Positions 34,586 to 43,854 of a stretch of 64,000 bases of DNA are shown here, piece after piece. The stretch is from NCBI RefSeq assembly GCF_005116445.1, contig NZ_SWBQ01000004.1:124001-188000 (forward strand). Reading direction: 5' to 3'. Position 1 is the stretch's first letter; each line of letters begins with the position of its first letter. The stretch comes from Pedobacter frigoris. GTDB lineage: Bacteria > Bacteroidota > Bacteroidia > Sphingobacteriales > Sphingobacteriaceae. Both the position numbers and the translations under genes were made by a program. The notes under the pieces were generated by a model. It had not been told where the DNA came from. It worked only from the letters and a program-made list of their open reading frames with translations, and ran no database searches.

Positions 34586-36937
34586 ATGAAAAAAATCCTT
34601 ATCCTGCTGCTTTGGCCTGTATGTCTTGCTCATGCCCAGCAAATCACTCCGCTTAGCGTAGAAAAAATTATGCGTGGTCAAAAGTGGGTAGGCGTTTCCC
34701 CTTCTAATTATCGCTGGTCGGAAGATAGTAAGACTTTGTTCTTTAACTGGAACCCAGAAAGTAAGGATAAAGATGAGCTTTATAGGGTCAGTACAGCAAA
34801 CCTTAAACCGCAGAAATCTGACGAGACAGCAATGGAAAAGACTTTAAGTCCCGGATATACCTACAGCAACGATGCTTCGATGGCTTTAGCTGAAAAAGGC
34901 GGAGATATTTATCTGTATGCTTTAAAAAGTGGAAAAGAGCAAAGGCTTACTTATACCATAGACAGGGAGAGTAATGCAAAATTCCTTACCAATGGAAATA
35001 TTGCCTATAGACAGGGAGATAATCTTTTTTCTCTAAACCTGAAAACCAGTGAGACGGAACAGCTGACTCACTTTGTAAAGGGCAAGAAGCCTGGAAAAGC
35101 TGAACGTGCAAAAAGCCTAGATCAGAATGCCTGGCTAAAGAATGACCAGGAGCAACTTTTTGATATCATTAAAAAAAGAAATAAACAGCACACAGAGCGG
35201 AGGGATAAACCAGGACAAGACGAAAAAGTTATTAAGCCGATTTATACTGAAGACAAGTTTCTTGCCGGCCTGGAGCTGAGTCCTGACGGGAAGTATGTTT
35301 CCTATAAACTGATGATCCCTTCAGCTGGAGGACAAGGGACGATAGTTCCTAATTACGTAACCTCTTCTGGTTACACAGAGGATATGAATACCCGGGCCAA
35401 GGTGGGAGAACCGTCCTCTCTGTCTGAAAATTATATTTATGATCGCTCAAGAGATACAGTATACAAAATAAATACAGGACAAATCCAGGGGATCAAAGAT
35501 TTACCAGATTATGTCAAGGATTATCCTAAGCAGCTGGAAGAAAGGCAGAAAAAGAATGAAGACCGTAATGTGAATCTAAGCAGTCCAAATTGGAATCGTT
35601 CGGGAACTATGGCTTTTATAGTGGCGGAATCACGGGATAATAAAGATTTGTGGATTTTAAAGCTTGATGCTACTACTGGGAATTTGAGCCTGATCGACCG
35701 ACAAAGAGATGAGGCTTGGATAGGCGGTCCTGGCATTGGTGCGTTAAATATGGGATGGATTAATGACGATCAGATCTATTACCAAAGCGAGGTCAGCGGC
35801 TATTCACATTTGTATACAGCAAATGTAAACAATGGTCAGAAGAAGCAACTGACATCCGGAAAATGGGAAGTACAAGAGCTACAGCTTTCAAAGGACAAGA
35901 AGACTTTTTATATTACCGCAAACAAGGAGCATCCGGGAATTACCCATTTTTATAAACTAAATGTGAACGGCGGCGAGCTCCAGCAAGTCACCACAATGAA
36001 AGGAGGTAACTTAGTTACACTTTCCCCGGACGAGCAATGGATTGCGGTTAGCTATTCTTACATGAACCAGCCGTGGGAGCTATATGTTCAGCAGAATAAA
36101 CCAGGTGCAAAGGCGGTAAAGGTTACCAGCTCTACAACGGCGGAATTTAATTCCTATAAATGGAGGACGCCGGATCTGGTATTCTTTAAAAACCGACATG
36201 GTGCAGATGTATATGCAAGAGTGTATCCTGCGGCTAATCCACACCCAAACCATCCGGCGGTCGTGTTTGTACACGGCGCAGGTTATCTGCAAAATGTTCA
36301 CTATTGGTGGAGCCAATACTCCAGGGAATATATGTTCAACAACATGCTGGCAGATAACGGTTATACGGTAATTGATATTGATTATACCGCAAGTTCAGGA
36401 TATGGAAGAGACCATCGTACCGGAATTTACAGGCATATGGGAGGAAAGGATCTGACAGATCAGGTCGACGGCGTAAAGATGTTAGTTGAGAAGTACGGTG
36501 TGGATCCTAAGCATGTAGGACTATACGGCGGTTCTTACGGCGGCTTCATTACGCTGATGGCATTGTTTACCGAGCAAGAGGTTTTTAAAAGTGGAGCGGC
36601 CCTTAGGTCTGTTACAGATTGGGCGCATTATAACCACGGGTATACTTCAAATATTCTAAATGAGCCGAGTGCTGATTCATTGGCTTACAAGAAAAGCTCG
36701 CCTATTTATTTCGCCGATGGATTGAAAGGTAATTTGCTGATGTGCCATGGGATGATTGATGTAAATGTACATTTTCAGGACATCGTACGTTTGTCCCAGC
36801 GCTTGATAGAATTGAAAAAGGATAACTGGGAATTAGCCGTTTATCCTGTAGAAGATCATGGTTTTTTGGAACCTTCAAGCTGGACCGATGAATACAAAAG
36901 AATTTTTAAACTCTTCGAAACTACCTTGAAAAAGTAA
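34586..36937 (+). CDS. S9 family peptidase (dipeptidyl peptidase IV-like)
   Basis: 783 residues from ATG 34586, chosen because it opens a signal peptide (MKKILILLLWPVCLAHAQ). Residues about 60-520 are the DPPIV N-terminal beta-propeller (repeated WSEDSK.., LSPDGKYVSYKL). The C-terminal alpha/beta-hydrolase has the triad: Ser in LYGGSYGGFITLM, Asp in GMIDVNVHF and His in EDHGFLEP. It probably removes dipeptides from imported or periplasmic peptides. Follows the FAD/SLH-like gene closely. Confidence 0.93.
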   Translation: MKKILILLLWPVCLAHAQQITPLSVEKIMRGQKWVGVSPSNYRWSEDSKTLFFNWNPESKDKDELYRVSTANLKPQKSDETAMEKTLSPGYTYSNDASMALAEKGGDIYLYALKSGKEQRLTYTIDRESNAKFLTNGNIAYRQGDNLFSLNLKTSETEQLTHFVKGKKPGKAERAKSLDQNAWLKNDQEQLFDIIKKRNKQHTERRDKPGQDEKVIKPIYTEDKFLAGLELSPDGKYVSYKLMIPSAGGQGTIVPNYVTSSGYTEDMNTRAKVGEPSSLSENYIYDRSRDTVYKINTGQIQGIKDLPDYVKDYPKQLEERQKKNEDRNVNLSSPNWNRSGTMAFIVAESRDNKDLWILKLDATTGNLSLIDRQRDEAWIGGPGIGALNMGWINDDQIYYQSEVSGYSHLYTANVNNGQKKQLTSGKWEVQELQLSKDKKTFYITANKEHPGITHFYKLNVNGGELQQVTTMKGGNLVTLSPDEQWIAVSYSYMNQPWELYVQQNKPGAKAVKVTSSTTAEFNSYKWRTPDLVFFKNRHGADVYARVYPAANPHPNHPAVVFVHGAGYLQNVHYWWSQYSREYMFNNMLADNGYTVIDIDYTASSGYGRDHRTGIYRHMGGKDLTDQVDGVKMLVEKYGVDPKHVGLYGGSYGGFITLMALFTEQEVFKSGAALRSVTDWAHYNHGYTSNILNEPSADSLAYKKSSPIYFADGLKGNLLMCHGMIDVNVHFQDIVRLSQRLIELKKDNWELAVYPVEDHGFLEPSSWTDEYKRIFKLFETTLKK

Positions 36938-36978
36938 TGACTATACTATAATCGAAAACTAATCATTTCTAGATAAGT

Positions 36979-36993
36979 ATAGATAAAACCTAT
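36979..36993 (+). promoter_or_regulatory. OxyR-like dyad upstream of the peroxiredoxin gene
   Basis: ATAG, 7 bases, CTAT matches one half of the classical OxyR tetranucleotide spacing (ATAG-N7-CTAT). The neighbouring half sites expected at 11-base steps are poor, so this may be chance. It lies 65 bases upstream of the -7 box. Confidence 0.3.
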
Positions 36994-37057
36994 TCGTGTA
37001 TCAAGATTAAGTATGCCTGAATAGCTAAACTTGATTGCATTTGAGCGTTACTTGCCG

Positions 37058-37065
37058 TACCTTTG
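37058..37065 (+). promoter_or_regulatory. Bacteroidota -7 box for the peroxiredoxin operon
   Basis: TACCTTTG followed by CG, the same box as at efp. No TTG sits exactly 19 bases upstream; TTG occurs at 16 and other positions. The leader would be about 20 bases. Confidence 0.6.
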
Positions 37066-37090
37066 CGCCAGAAAAAAAAATAATATAATT

Positions 37091-37723
37091 ATGGCAATAG
37101 TAGGTAAAAAGTTCCCAAGTGTTAGTATCGATGCAATGTCAGAAATGGGTGATGATTTAAAGATCAACATATTTGAAGAAGCAGTAAGTAAGCAAAGCAA
37201 GGTTTTATTGTTCTGGTATCCAAAAGATTTCACTTTTGTTTGCCCTACAGAATTACATGCTTTCCAAGCAGCATTGCCTGATTTTGAAAAGAGAAATACA
37301 ATTGTGATCGGTGCATCATGCGATACAAATGAAGTTCATTTTGCATGGTTAAATACTCCAAAAGATAATGGTGGTATTGAAGGAGTAACTTACCCGATTT
37401 TAGCAGATACCCACAGACATTTATCTAATATTTTGGGTATTGTAGAGCAGGAAGTAGAGTACGATGAAGAAGGTAATGAGTCATTCTCAGGATCAAACGT
37501 GACTTACAGGGCGACTTATTTAATTGACGAGACAGGTAAAGTATTCCACGAGAGTGTAAACGATATGCCGGTAGGTAGAAATGTTAAAGAATACTTACGT
37601 TTAATTGATGCTTATGCTCACGTTCAGAAACATGGCGAAGTTTGTCCTGCTAACTGGGAAGAAGGTAAAGAAGCAATGAGCGCAAACAGAACAGGCGTTG
37701 CAGAATACTTAAGCGCTAATTAA
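37091..37723 (+). CDS. Typical 2-Cys peroxiredoxin (AhpC/Prx1 type)
   Basis: 210 residues from ATG 37091 (MAIVGKKFPSVSI); an upstream start at 37031 would include the promoter box and is rejected. The peroxidatic Cys51 is in FTFVCPTELHAF and the resolving Cys near 185 in GEVCPANW. It reduces hydrogen peroxide and organic hydroperoxides in the cytoplasm. A thioredoxin gene follows after 9 bases, which may supply electrons, since no ahpF is present. Confidence 0.94.
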   Translation: MAIVGKKFPSVSIDAMSEMGDDLKINIFEEAVSKQSKVLLFWYPKDFTFVCPTELHAFQAALPDFEKRNTIVIGASCDTNEVHFAWLNTPKDNGGIEGVTYPILADTHRHLSNILGIVEQEVEYDEEGNESFSGSNVTYRATYLIDETGKVFHESVNDMPVGRNVKEYLRLIDAYAHVQKHGEVCPANWEEGKEAMSANRTGVAEYLSAN

Positions 37724-37732
37724 TCAGAAAAG

Positions 37733-38041
37733 ATGGTTTTAGAATTAACAGAAGATAATCTTCAACAATATGTTGCTGAAAACAACAAGGTAATGGTTCA
37801 GTATGCAGCATCATGGTGTGGAAACTGCAGAATCATGAAACCGAAATTCAAGAAACTGGCGTCTGAAAATGAAGATGTCACATTCTTAATCGTGGATGCG
37901 GAGAAACTTCCTGATTCGCGAAAACTGGCAAATGTTGATAATCTGCCAACTTTTGCAGCTTTTGCAGGAGGAGCTTTGGTGCACCAGGTTCAGACTAATA
38001 AGGCAGAGATTTTAAATGAATTATTTGATAAAATAAAATAA
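37733..38041 (+). CDS. Thioredoxin-family protein
   Basis: 102 residues, one thioredoxin domain with active site WCGNC at 28-32 (WCGPC is usual) and the cis-Pro loop NLPTFAAFAGG. No signal peptide, so cytoplasmic. Its place between the peroxiredoxin and the DUF6952 gene suggests it reduces that peroxiredoxin. Its stop shares one base with the next ATG (TAATG). Confidence 0.92.
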   Translation: MVLELTEDNLQQYVAENNKVMVQYAASWCGNCRIMKPKFKKLASENEDVTFLIVDAEKLPDSRKLANVDNLPTFAAFAGGALVHQVQTNKAEILNELFDKIK

Positions 38042-38289
38042 TGAAGATTCCAGTTATCAGACAGCTATTTCAAAATAGTACAGTTGAAGATCTTGAAGTA
38101 ACATTAGCCGTTTTAGAGGCCTTCTGTGAATTTAGAGGCGTAAGTGAAACAGAAGTAGATGTGGCGGGAGAACTGATCACTAACATCTGCGGAGCGCTTG
38201 AGGTTCATGCCGACGTTAATTCAGGGATAACCGAAAAGGACGCGCTGAATGCATTTTCTCAAAAAGTAATGGGCTCAATTGACAGGTAA
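38041..38289 (+). CDS. DUF6952 family small protein
   Basis: 82 residues, helical, unknown function: MKIPVIRQLFQNSTVEDLE, ELITNICGALEVHAD, EKDALNAFSQKVMGSI. It matches my memory of small proteins encoded next to peroxiredoxin/thioredoxin in Bacteroidota. The start codon overlaps the thioredoxin stop by one base. A partner in peroxide defence is inferred from location only. Confidence 0.75.
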   Translation: MKIPVIRQLFQNSTVEDLEVTLAVLEAFCEFRGVSETEVDVAGELITNICGALEVHADVNSGITEKDALNAFSQKVMGSIDR

Positions 38290-38329
38290 ATCACAGTTGA
38301 TTTAAACCCGATATTTAAATAAGCAATAT

Positions 38330-38402
38330 CGTCATCTTGAACATAGTGAAAGATCTCCTGAAAAAATTTAATCAAGAGACCTCTCCGGTTGTTAAGATGA
38401 CG
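38330..38402. repeat. Interspersed palindromic repeat element
   Basis: About 73 bases with terminal inverted arms CGTCATCTT and AAGATGACG and an inner stem (AGATCTC with GAGA). It lies between two convergent genes. I recognise this kind of element (GTCATCTTGAA..AGATCTC) as one scattered through intergenic DNA of many Bacteroidota; it may also act as a bidirectional terminator. Confidence 0.65.
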
Positions 38403-38411
38403 ATTTGCATT

Positions 38412-41000
38412 TTAAGCCAGGTTTCTTCCGGCATTAACAACACCGTATACAGTTCTTATCGCCAGTTTTTCATAGGATTGCTTTTCCTCATCGGAAAGCT
38501 CATTCTGAAGTTGCTCGAGGGCGTAGTGCTGGATCAACACTAAAGGAAGTACAATCTTCTCTCTAACGGCAATAGAGCGCTTCTCAACGGGATAATTCTC
38601 CATTAAGGTCTCGTGGCCTGCGAGCTTTAACAGCATGGCCTTAGAAAGCTCGAATTCATCGTGCAGCATTTTCCAGAAATCACCATATTCTTTATCCTTG
38701 GCAAAATGGGCTGTTACCGAGAAATCGGATTTGCTCATCGACATCATACAGTTGTCGATAATCGTTTTGAAATATCCTGATTCCTGGTATGTTTTTACGA
38801 TATCGTCCCAATTTCCGGCATCTTTCTGGTTTTTTAATGCAGTACCCATACCATAAAAGCCAGGAATATTCTGTTTCAGCTGACTCCAGGCGGTCACAAA
38901 ACTGATTGCTCTTAAGTCTTCAAGCTTTAATTTTTCGCCTGAGTTTCTTTTTACTGGTCTGCTGCTGATTGTGATTTTGGATAGCAGGGACAATGGCGAA
39001 AATTTCTCCAGATAACTTAAGAATAACGGATGTTTGCGCAGACTTACAAAAGCGTTATAACTGTGCTCTGCCATTACATCTAACAGGTTTTTGTGTACGG
39101 GATCCAGTAGAATGTTGTGCTTCTCTTTCATTCCGGCAGATATGCCTGCATTGATTAGTTGTTCTATATTGAATTCGGCACTGTCAATTGAACCATACTG
39201 GGAGCTGATGGTCTGCCCCTGAATGGTAAGCTGGATATTTTTATTTGCAATTTCCTTACCCATAGAAGCGTAAAAACGATGTGTTTTACCACCACCACGT
39301 GAAGGCGGTCCGCCACGCCCGTCAAAAAACGCAAGTTGGATGTTGTGCTTATTGGCGGTTTCTGTTAAGGCCACTTTAGCATTAAAAATAGACCAGTTGG
39401 CCATCAGATATCCGCCATCTTTGGTACTGTCTGAGAAACCCAGCATAATGTCCTGCTTATTGCCTCTGCTTTTCAGGTGTTTTTTATAAAATGGATGCGA
39501 ATAAAGTGTTTCCATTATTTTCCCAGCATCTGCGAGGTCATGAACTGTTTCAAACAAAGGAACAAAGTCCATCGTTAGGTTGCCCTCTTCCCAGCCATTC
39601 CATAAAAACAGTTCCATCAATTGCAGGATGTCACTGGCTTGCTGACAGTTGCTGATGATAAAACGGTGGCAGGCCAGTTCTCCATTGCTTTCCTGTATTT
39701 GTTTCACTTCTGCAATGGTCTGTAAGGTATCGTCTATTAAAGAGTTACGGTCTTCGGTATAAATAACTTTTGCGCTTTTGAATGAAAGGGTTGCAATTTT
39801 TTCTTTTTCAGATAAGCCATCATAATTTTCCGGGAATAGGGAGATGATGGGCTTGCTTTTCCTGCAATAAGCATGGACATCCCTCAGTACACGGCTATCT
39901 TGTCTGATATCGAGAGAAGCGAAATGGCTGCCATATAATTCCACTTTTCGGATCAGGTCTGTAGCAAGGTCCGCAAATAAGCCATCATGATGGTCTATCA
40001 AAGTTGATTTGATCTCTGTTAGCTTCTCAATCAGATCATCAGAAATGTTTTCCATCTCAATGTTCGGATCAAAAGCATTCTTGTATAACACATCCTGGAC
40101 AATAGCAATTGGTTCTTCAACCCCTCTAAAGGTGATGCGACGTTTCAGGTTCCTGAAGTCTCTGTAGTAACATCTGTATAAGATCTGGCGCAGCATTTTA
40201 GAAACCTGTATGGTTGAATCGGCATGTACATTTGGATTGCCGTCCCTATCGCCACCCGGCCAAAAGCCAAGCTCGATGATCTTTTTAGATTCTATGTTGT
40301 AGTCATTCAGACTCTTATCAATTTCAGATTGAATATTTGCTGCTGCAAAATAGAACACATTTTCGAGATACCAGGCCAGACTTAAGGCCTCATCTACCGG
40401 GGTAGGGGATTTTTTATTAAAAAAGGGTGTTTTACCCAGCTGCTGCAAGAGCAGATGTATAGTTGAAATGTCGTTGATCTTTATGGCGCTGGTCAGGTCG
40501 GTGATAATCGATAATACACTTCCCGGATAAAACTGGGTTGGGTGTGCTGTAAGTACCAAACGCAGAGAAAAATCTTTAATTAATTTTTCTATCTTTTCAG
40601 TAAGTGCTTTACTGTCGTTGCCTTTTTTTAGATATCCTAGGAGTGCATTGTGCTCATCATCTGCATTCAATTTGTTGAACGAAGCATCTTCTACCGCATC
40701 AAAAAGCACCACCTGACGCTCTATATATTGGATAAACCGGAACAATAGATCAATTACTTCCTTATTCGCATTAGTCTGCGTGTATTTCTTAAAAAAAGTA
40801 TTGATGATGTGTGAGGGTGTTTCATGTTTGTTTACACCATCTTCACAATATTTGATAAACAGGGGTAGTAGTGTACCGGTATCTTTGATCTTGTAGAACG
40901 GAAGGGTAAGGAAAAGGCTGTTATAGAGTTCGAATCTGGAAACTACTTCATTATTAAATACGGATTCTCTCTGTCCTTTTACGCGTTGTTTCTGCATCAT
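38412..41000 (-). CDS. ppc: Phosphoenolpyruvate carboxylase
   Basis: 862 residues; carboxylates PEP to oxaloacetate with bicarbonate to refill the TCA cycle. Signature motifs are present: VLTAHPTQFYPGS with the catalytic His, GFWPGGDRDGNPNV, MLGFSDSTKDGGYLMANW and AFFDGRGGPPSRGGG. C-terminal end ASGRNLA-like VVNAGRNLA is expected (most end in NTG; here NLA). N-terminal regulatory part is somewhat reduced relative to E. coli. Monocistronic. The 240 bases upstream (41001-41240) hold an A/T hairpin at 41079-41100 and the terminator of the opposite MFS gene; no gene seen. Confidence 0.95.
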   Translation of the reverse strand: MMQKQRVKGQRESVFNNEVVSRFELYNSLFLTLPFYKIKDTGTLLPLFIKYCEDGVNKHETPSHIINTFFKKYTQTNANKEVIDLLFRFIQYIERQVVLFDAVEDASFNKLNADDEHNALLGYLKKGNDSKALTEKIEKLIKDFSLRLVLTAHPTQFYPGSVLSIITDLTSAIKINDISTIHLLLQQLGKTPFFNKKSPTPVDEALSLAWYLENVFYFAAANIQSEIDKSLNDYNIESKKIIELGFWPGGDRDGNPNVHADSTIQVSKMLRQILYRCYYRDFRNLKRRITFRGVEEPIAIVQDVLYKNAFDPNIEMENISDDLIEKLTEIKSTLIDHHDGLFADLATDLIRKVELYGSHFASLDIRQDSRVLRDVHAYCRKSKPIISLFPENYDGLSEKEKIATLSFKSAKVIYTEDRNSLIDDTLQTIAEVKQIQESNGELACHRFIISNCQQASDILQLMELFLWNGWEEGNLTMDFVPLFETVHDLADAGKIMETLYSHPFYKKHLKSRGNKQDIMLGFSDSTKDGGYLMANWSIFNAKVALTETANKHNIQLAFFDGRGGPPSRGGGKTHRFYASMGKEIANKNIQLTIQGQTISSQYGSIDSAEFNIEQLINAGISAGMKEKHNILLDPVHKNLLDVMAEHSYNAFVSLRKHPLFLSYLEKFSPLSLLSKITISSRPVKRNSGEKLKLEDLRAISFVTAWSQLKQNIPGFYGMGTALKNQKDAGNWDDIVKTYQESGYFKTIIDNCMMSMSKSDFSVTAHFAKDKEYGDFWKMLHDEFELSKAMLLKLAGHETLMENYPVEKRSIAVREKIVLPLVLIQHYALEQLQNELSDEEKQSYEKLAIRTVYGVVNAGRNLA

Positions 41001-41203
41001 TTTTTAAGGAAAATTTTGAGCGCTTAAGCTACCAAAAATCATCCAAAAAAAAGACCACTGAGGGCTATTAATTTAATTTTGATTTTTTCATAAAAATCAA
41101 TAACTTAGTTCCATAGAGGTTAAACAAATCCTTTTAAACTTATGTGCCTAATCTATTGCTTAAACACAATAATCAGGCAAATTAATTGTTAATTTTTTGG
41201 GGT

Positions 41204-41238
41204 AAAACAGCCGTTAAGATTTTCTTAACGGCTGTTTT
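41204..41238 (-). terminator. Terminator of the efflux operon
   Basis: 16-bp perfect stem (41204-41219 with 41223-41238), 3-base loop, with T runs on both strands. It lies immediately after the MFS stop codon on the minus strand. Confidence 0.9.
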
Positions 41239-41240
41239 GT

Positions 41241-42788
41241 TTAGTGTAAGTCTGCGGGAACCTCTACGTTCTTTTTGAATTTCTGAAGGTATAGGAGCGG
41301 AATAGAGCACAATAGCACTAATCCGGCTACCCAATAAGCATCGCTGTAAGTGAGCAATAAGCTTTGTTTGGTTACTGCTCCGTCTATTGCTTTGACGGCA
41401 AGCGTTTTTGCTTCAAGATAGTTGTAACCTTTAGCCATGAAGTTACGTATAAAACCATTGAAACGCTCTGTAAAAGCCGGGTTATACTCATTTACATTTA
41501 CCAGTAAATTGCTGCGGTGGAAGCCTTGACGAACATGTATTAATGTGGTAAGGGCAGCAATTCCAAATGAACCACCTAATTGCCTCATCATATTATTCAG
41601 CCCTGAACCCTGACCAATTTCAGGGCCTTTCAAATCTTGTATGGCTAGCGTTGTTAGCGGTACGAATAGCAGCGCCATACCAATGCCCCTGATGATCAGT
41701 GGAAGGAAAAAGTCGCTGGTCCCCGACTGTAAAGTAGATTTGCTCAACATGCTGCAGAATACGAAAAAAAGAAACATACCTATGGTAGCCATAAACTGTG
41801 CAGGAATATTCTTCTTTAGCATGATGCCTATAAATGGCATCATTACAATGGTAAACAGGCCTCCGGGGAATAACAATTCTCCTGTTTGCAGAGGCGAAAA
41901 ACCTAGTAAATTCTGACAAAAAACAGGGAAGACGAATACTGAACCGTACAACCCAAATCCCAATACAAAGGAAGTAAACATCCCTACCGAAAAACTGCGG
42001 TGACGCATAATCTTGAAATTCACAATTGGGTGGTCGGTAGTGGTTTCCCTCCAGATGAACAACAGTAGCGCTAATACAGATGTAACTGCCAGGCCAGTGA
42101 TGTACGGCGTCGAAAACCAATCTTCACTTTCACCTTTTTCCAGTACGGTTTGTAAGCTGCCCACAGCTAAAGCCAGTAACACAATTCCCCACCAGTCGAC
42201 GGGCATTCCCTTACCATCTTTGGGCGTTTCCCTGACGAATGTATACGTACAATAGGCTGCCAGAATACCGACAGGAATATTTACATAAAAAATCCATGGC
42301 CAGGTGCTTACTTCAAGCAGGTATCCGCCAATGGTAGGGCCGACAGTAGGCCCTACAACGGCACCAAGTCCGAAAAGGGCTGTTGCAATACCAACATCTT
42401 CCCTTGGCCAGGTTTCAATTAGAATAGCCTGCGCGGTCGAGATCAGTCCGCCTCCTGCGAGTCCCTGCAAAATACGGAATGCGATTAGTTCTTTCAGATT
42501 TGTTGCATTTCCACACAGAAATGAGGCAATTGTAAATAAGATAATCGAAAACAGGAAGTAATTTTTTCGGCCAAAGCGACTGCCAAGCCATCCCGACATC
42601 GGCAGAACTATTACATTGGCAACAGCATAACCTGTGGACAACCACGCTACATCCTCAAGGGTTGCGCCCAGGTTACCCTGTATCTGTGGTATAGCTACGT
42701 TTACAATGGTTGTGTCAATCAGCTCCAGAAGCGAAGCTGTGATCACAGTAAACGTAATTACCCACTTTTTTAAACCTTGCTCGGCCAT
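41241..42788 (-). CDS. DHA2-family MFS multidrug efflux transporter (EmrB-like)
   Basis: 515 residues with about 14 hydrophobic segments, typical of DHA2 drug:H+ antiporters. MFS signatures: LDTTIVNVAIPQIQ in TM1 and GSRFGRKNYF in the TM2-TM3 loop, and the motif C-like GLGAVVGPTVGPTIGG in TM5. It begins 2 bases after the HlyD gene and forms a tripartite pump with it and the TolC-like gene. Substrates unknown. Confidence 0.94.
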   Translation of the reverse strand: MAEQGLKKWVITFTVITASLLELIDTTIVNVAIPQIQGNLGATLEDVAWLSTGYAVANVIVLPMSGWLGSRFGRKNYFLFSIILFTIASFLCGNATNLKELIAFRILQGLAGGGLISTAQAILIETWPREDVGIATALFGLGAVVGPTVGPTIGGYLLEVSTWPWIFYVNIPVGILAAYCTYTFVRETPKDGKGMPVDWWGIVLLALAVGSLQTVLEKGESEDWFSTPYITGLAVTSVLALLLFIWRETTTDHPIVNFKIMRHRSFSVGMFTSFVLGFGLYGSVFVFPVFCQNLLGFSPLQTGELLFPGGLFTIVMMPFIGIMLKKNIPAQFMATIGMFLFFVFCSMLSKSTLQSGTSDFFLPLIIRGIGMALLFVPLTTLAIQDLKGPEIGQGSGLNNMMRQLGGSFGIAALTTLIHVRQGFHRSNLLVNVNEYNPAFTERFNGFIRNFMAKGYNYLEAKTLAVKAIDGAVTKQSLLLTYSDAYWVAGLVLLCSIPLLYLQKFKKNVEVPADLH

Positions 42789-42790
42789 TT

Positions 42791-43834
42791 TTAATCTTTT
42801 ATAGAAACAGAAACTTTAACACTCATGCCGGGACGCAGCTTAGCCAAAACATCTTTTGGCGCTTTGGTGATCTTAATTTTTACAGGCACTCTCTGCACTA
42901 CTTTTACGAAGTTACCCGTAGCATTATCCGGAGGTAAAAGAGAACCCTTTGCTCCCGTAATTGGTGCAAAATTGTACACTTCCCCCTGGATGTCTTCATC
43001 AGGATAAGCATCTACTTCAACTCTCACTTTCAGTCTCGGGGTAATGTCTTCAAGTTGGGTCTCTTTGAAGTTTGCAGTTACGTAAATACTGTTTTCATTT
43101 ACTATTGAAAACAGCGATTGTCCGGCCTGTACCAATTGTCCTTTCTGAACGTTCTTTTTAGAAACAATGCCCGTTGCCGGGGCTTTAATTTCAGTGTATG
43201 ACAATTGCAGCTTTGCGAAATCTACATCCGATTGGCGCTGGGTAACCCCGTTGCTACTCACAGCAAGTTGAGATTGTGTTGTGCTTACCTGTTTAACCGC
43301 GGCGGTATACTGGTCTTTAGCAGCAGTCAAAGCAGCTTCTGCACTCTCTTTTTGTGCTTTTGCCTGGTCAAACTGTTGCTGGGTAATAGAACCGTCTTTC
43401 ACAAGGTTTGCATAGCGGGTATAATCTTTATTTGCCAGATCAAGTTTTACCCTTGCGGCTTCGATATTTGCTTTGGCAGTACTTGTATTTGCTGCGGTTG
43501 CTGCTATTTGTGATTGAGATACCCCAACACCTGCATTTGCACCCTGCTGACCCGCCTGTGCCTGTTCAAGCTTTACTTTATAATCGCTGTCATCCAGTTT
43601 TACCAGAACATCACCTTCATGTACCAAGGTATTCTCTTCAAAGCTGATCTGATTTACATAGCCGCCTACACGCGCCACAACAGGACTTATGTCACCATCA
43701 ATCTGCGCATCATCAGTGTCTACGTGTTTACTGTAATAGATGTATTCTTTAGTGCCAAATATGGCTCCAATTATGATTAAAGCGGTTAATATAATCGGGA
43801 TAACTTTATTCTTTTTTTTCTTTTCAGTTGTCAT
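42791..43834 (-). CDS. HlyD/EmrA-type membrane fusion protein
   Basis: 347 residues; N-terminal membrane anchor (VIPIILTALIIIGAIFG), lipoyl/biotinyl-like half-motifs (VARVGGYVNQISFEENT), a long alpha-helical hairpin rich in Ala/Gln (about 85-200) and a beta-barrel (IKAPATGIVSKKNVQKGQ). It joins the inner-membrane pump to the TolC-like outer-membrane channel. No signal cleavage site, as for EmrA. Coupled to the MFS gene. Confidence 0.94.
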   Translation of the reverse strand: MTTEKKKKNKVIPIILTALIIIGAIFGTKEYIYYSKHVDTDDAQIDGDISPVVARVGGYVNQISFEENTLVHEGDVLVKLDDSDYKVKLEQAQAGQQGANAGVGVSQSQIAATAANTSTAKANIEAARVKLDLANKDYTRYANLVKDGSITQQQFDQAKAQKESAEAALTAAKDQYTAAVKQVSTTQSQLAVSSNGVTQRQSDVDFAKLQLSYTEIKAPATGIVSKKNVQKGQLVQAGQSLFSIVNENSIYVTANFKETQLEDITPRLKVRVEVDAYPDEDIQGEVYNFAPITGAKGSLLPPDNATGNFVKVVQRVPVKIKITKAPKDVLAKLRPGMSVKVSVSIKD

Positions 43835-43854
43835 CGCAGTAATTTGTTATGGTA

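Noticed and set aside
37031..37090. Upstream start for the peroxiredoxin
   Set aside because: It would place the promoter box TACCTTTG inside the coding region and adds residues foreign to the family.
41079..41100. A/T-rich hairpin upstream of ppc
   Set aside because: 9-bp stem of only A/T-rich pairs; expected by chance in such DNA and not clearly placed as a terminator or operator.
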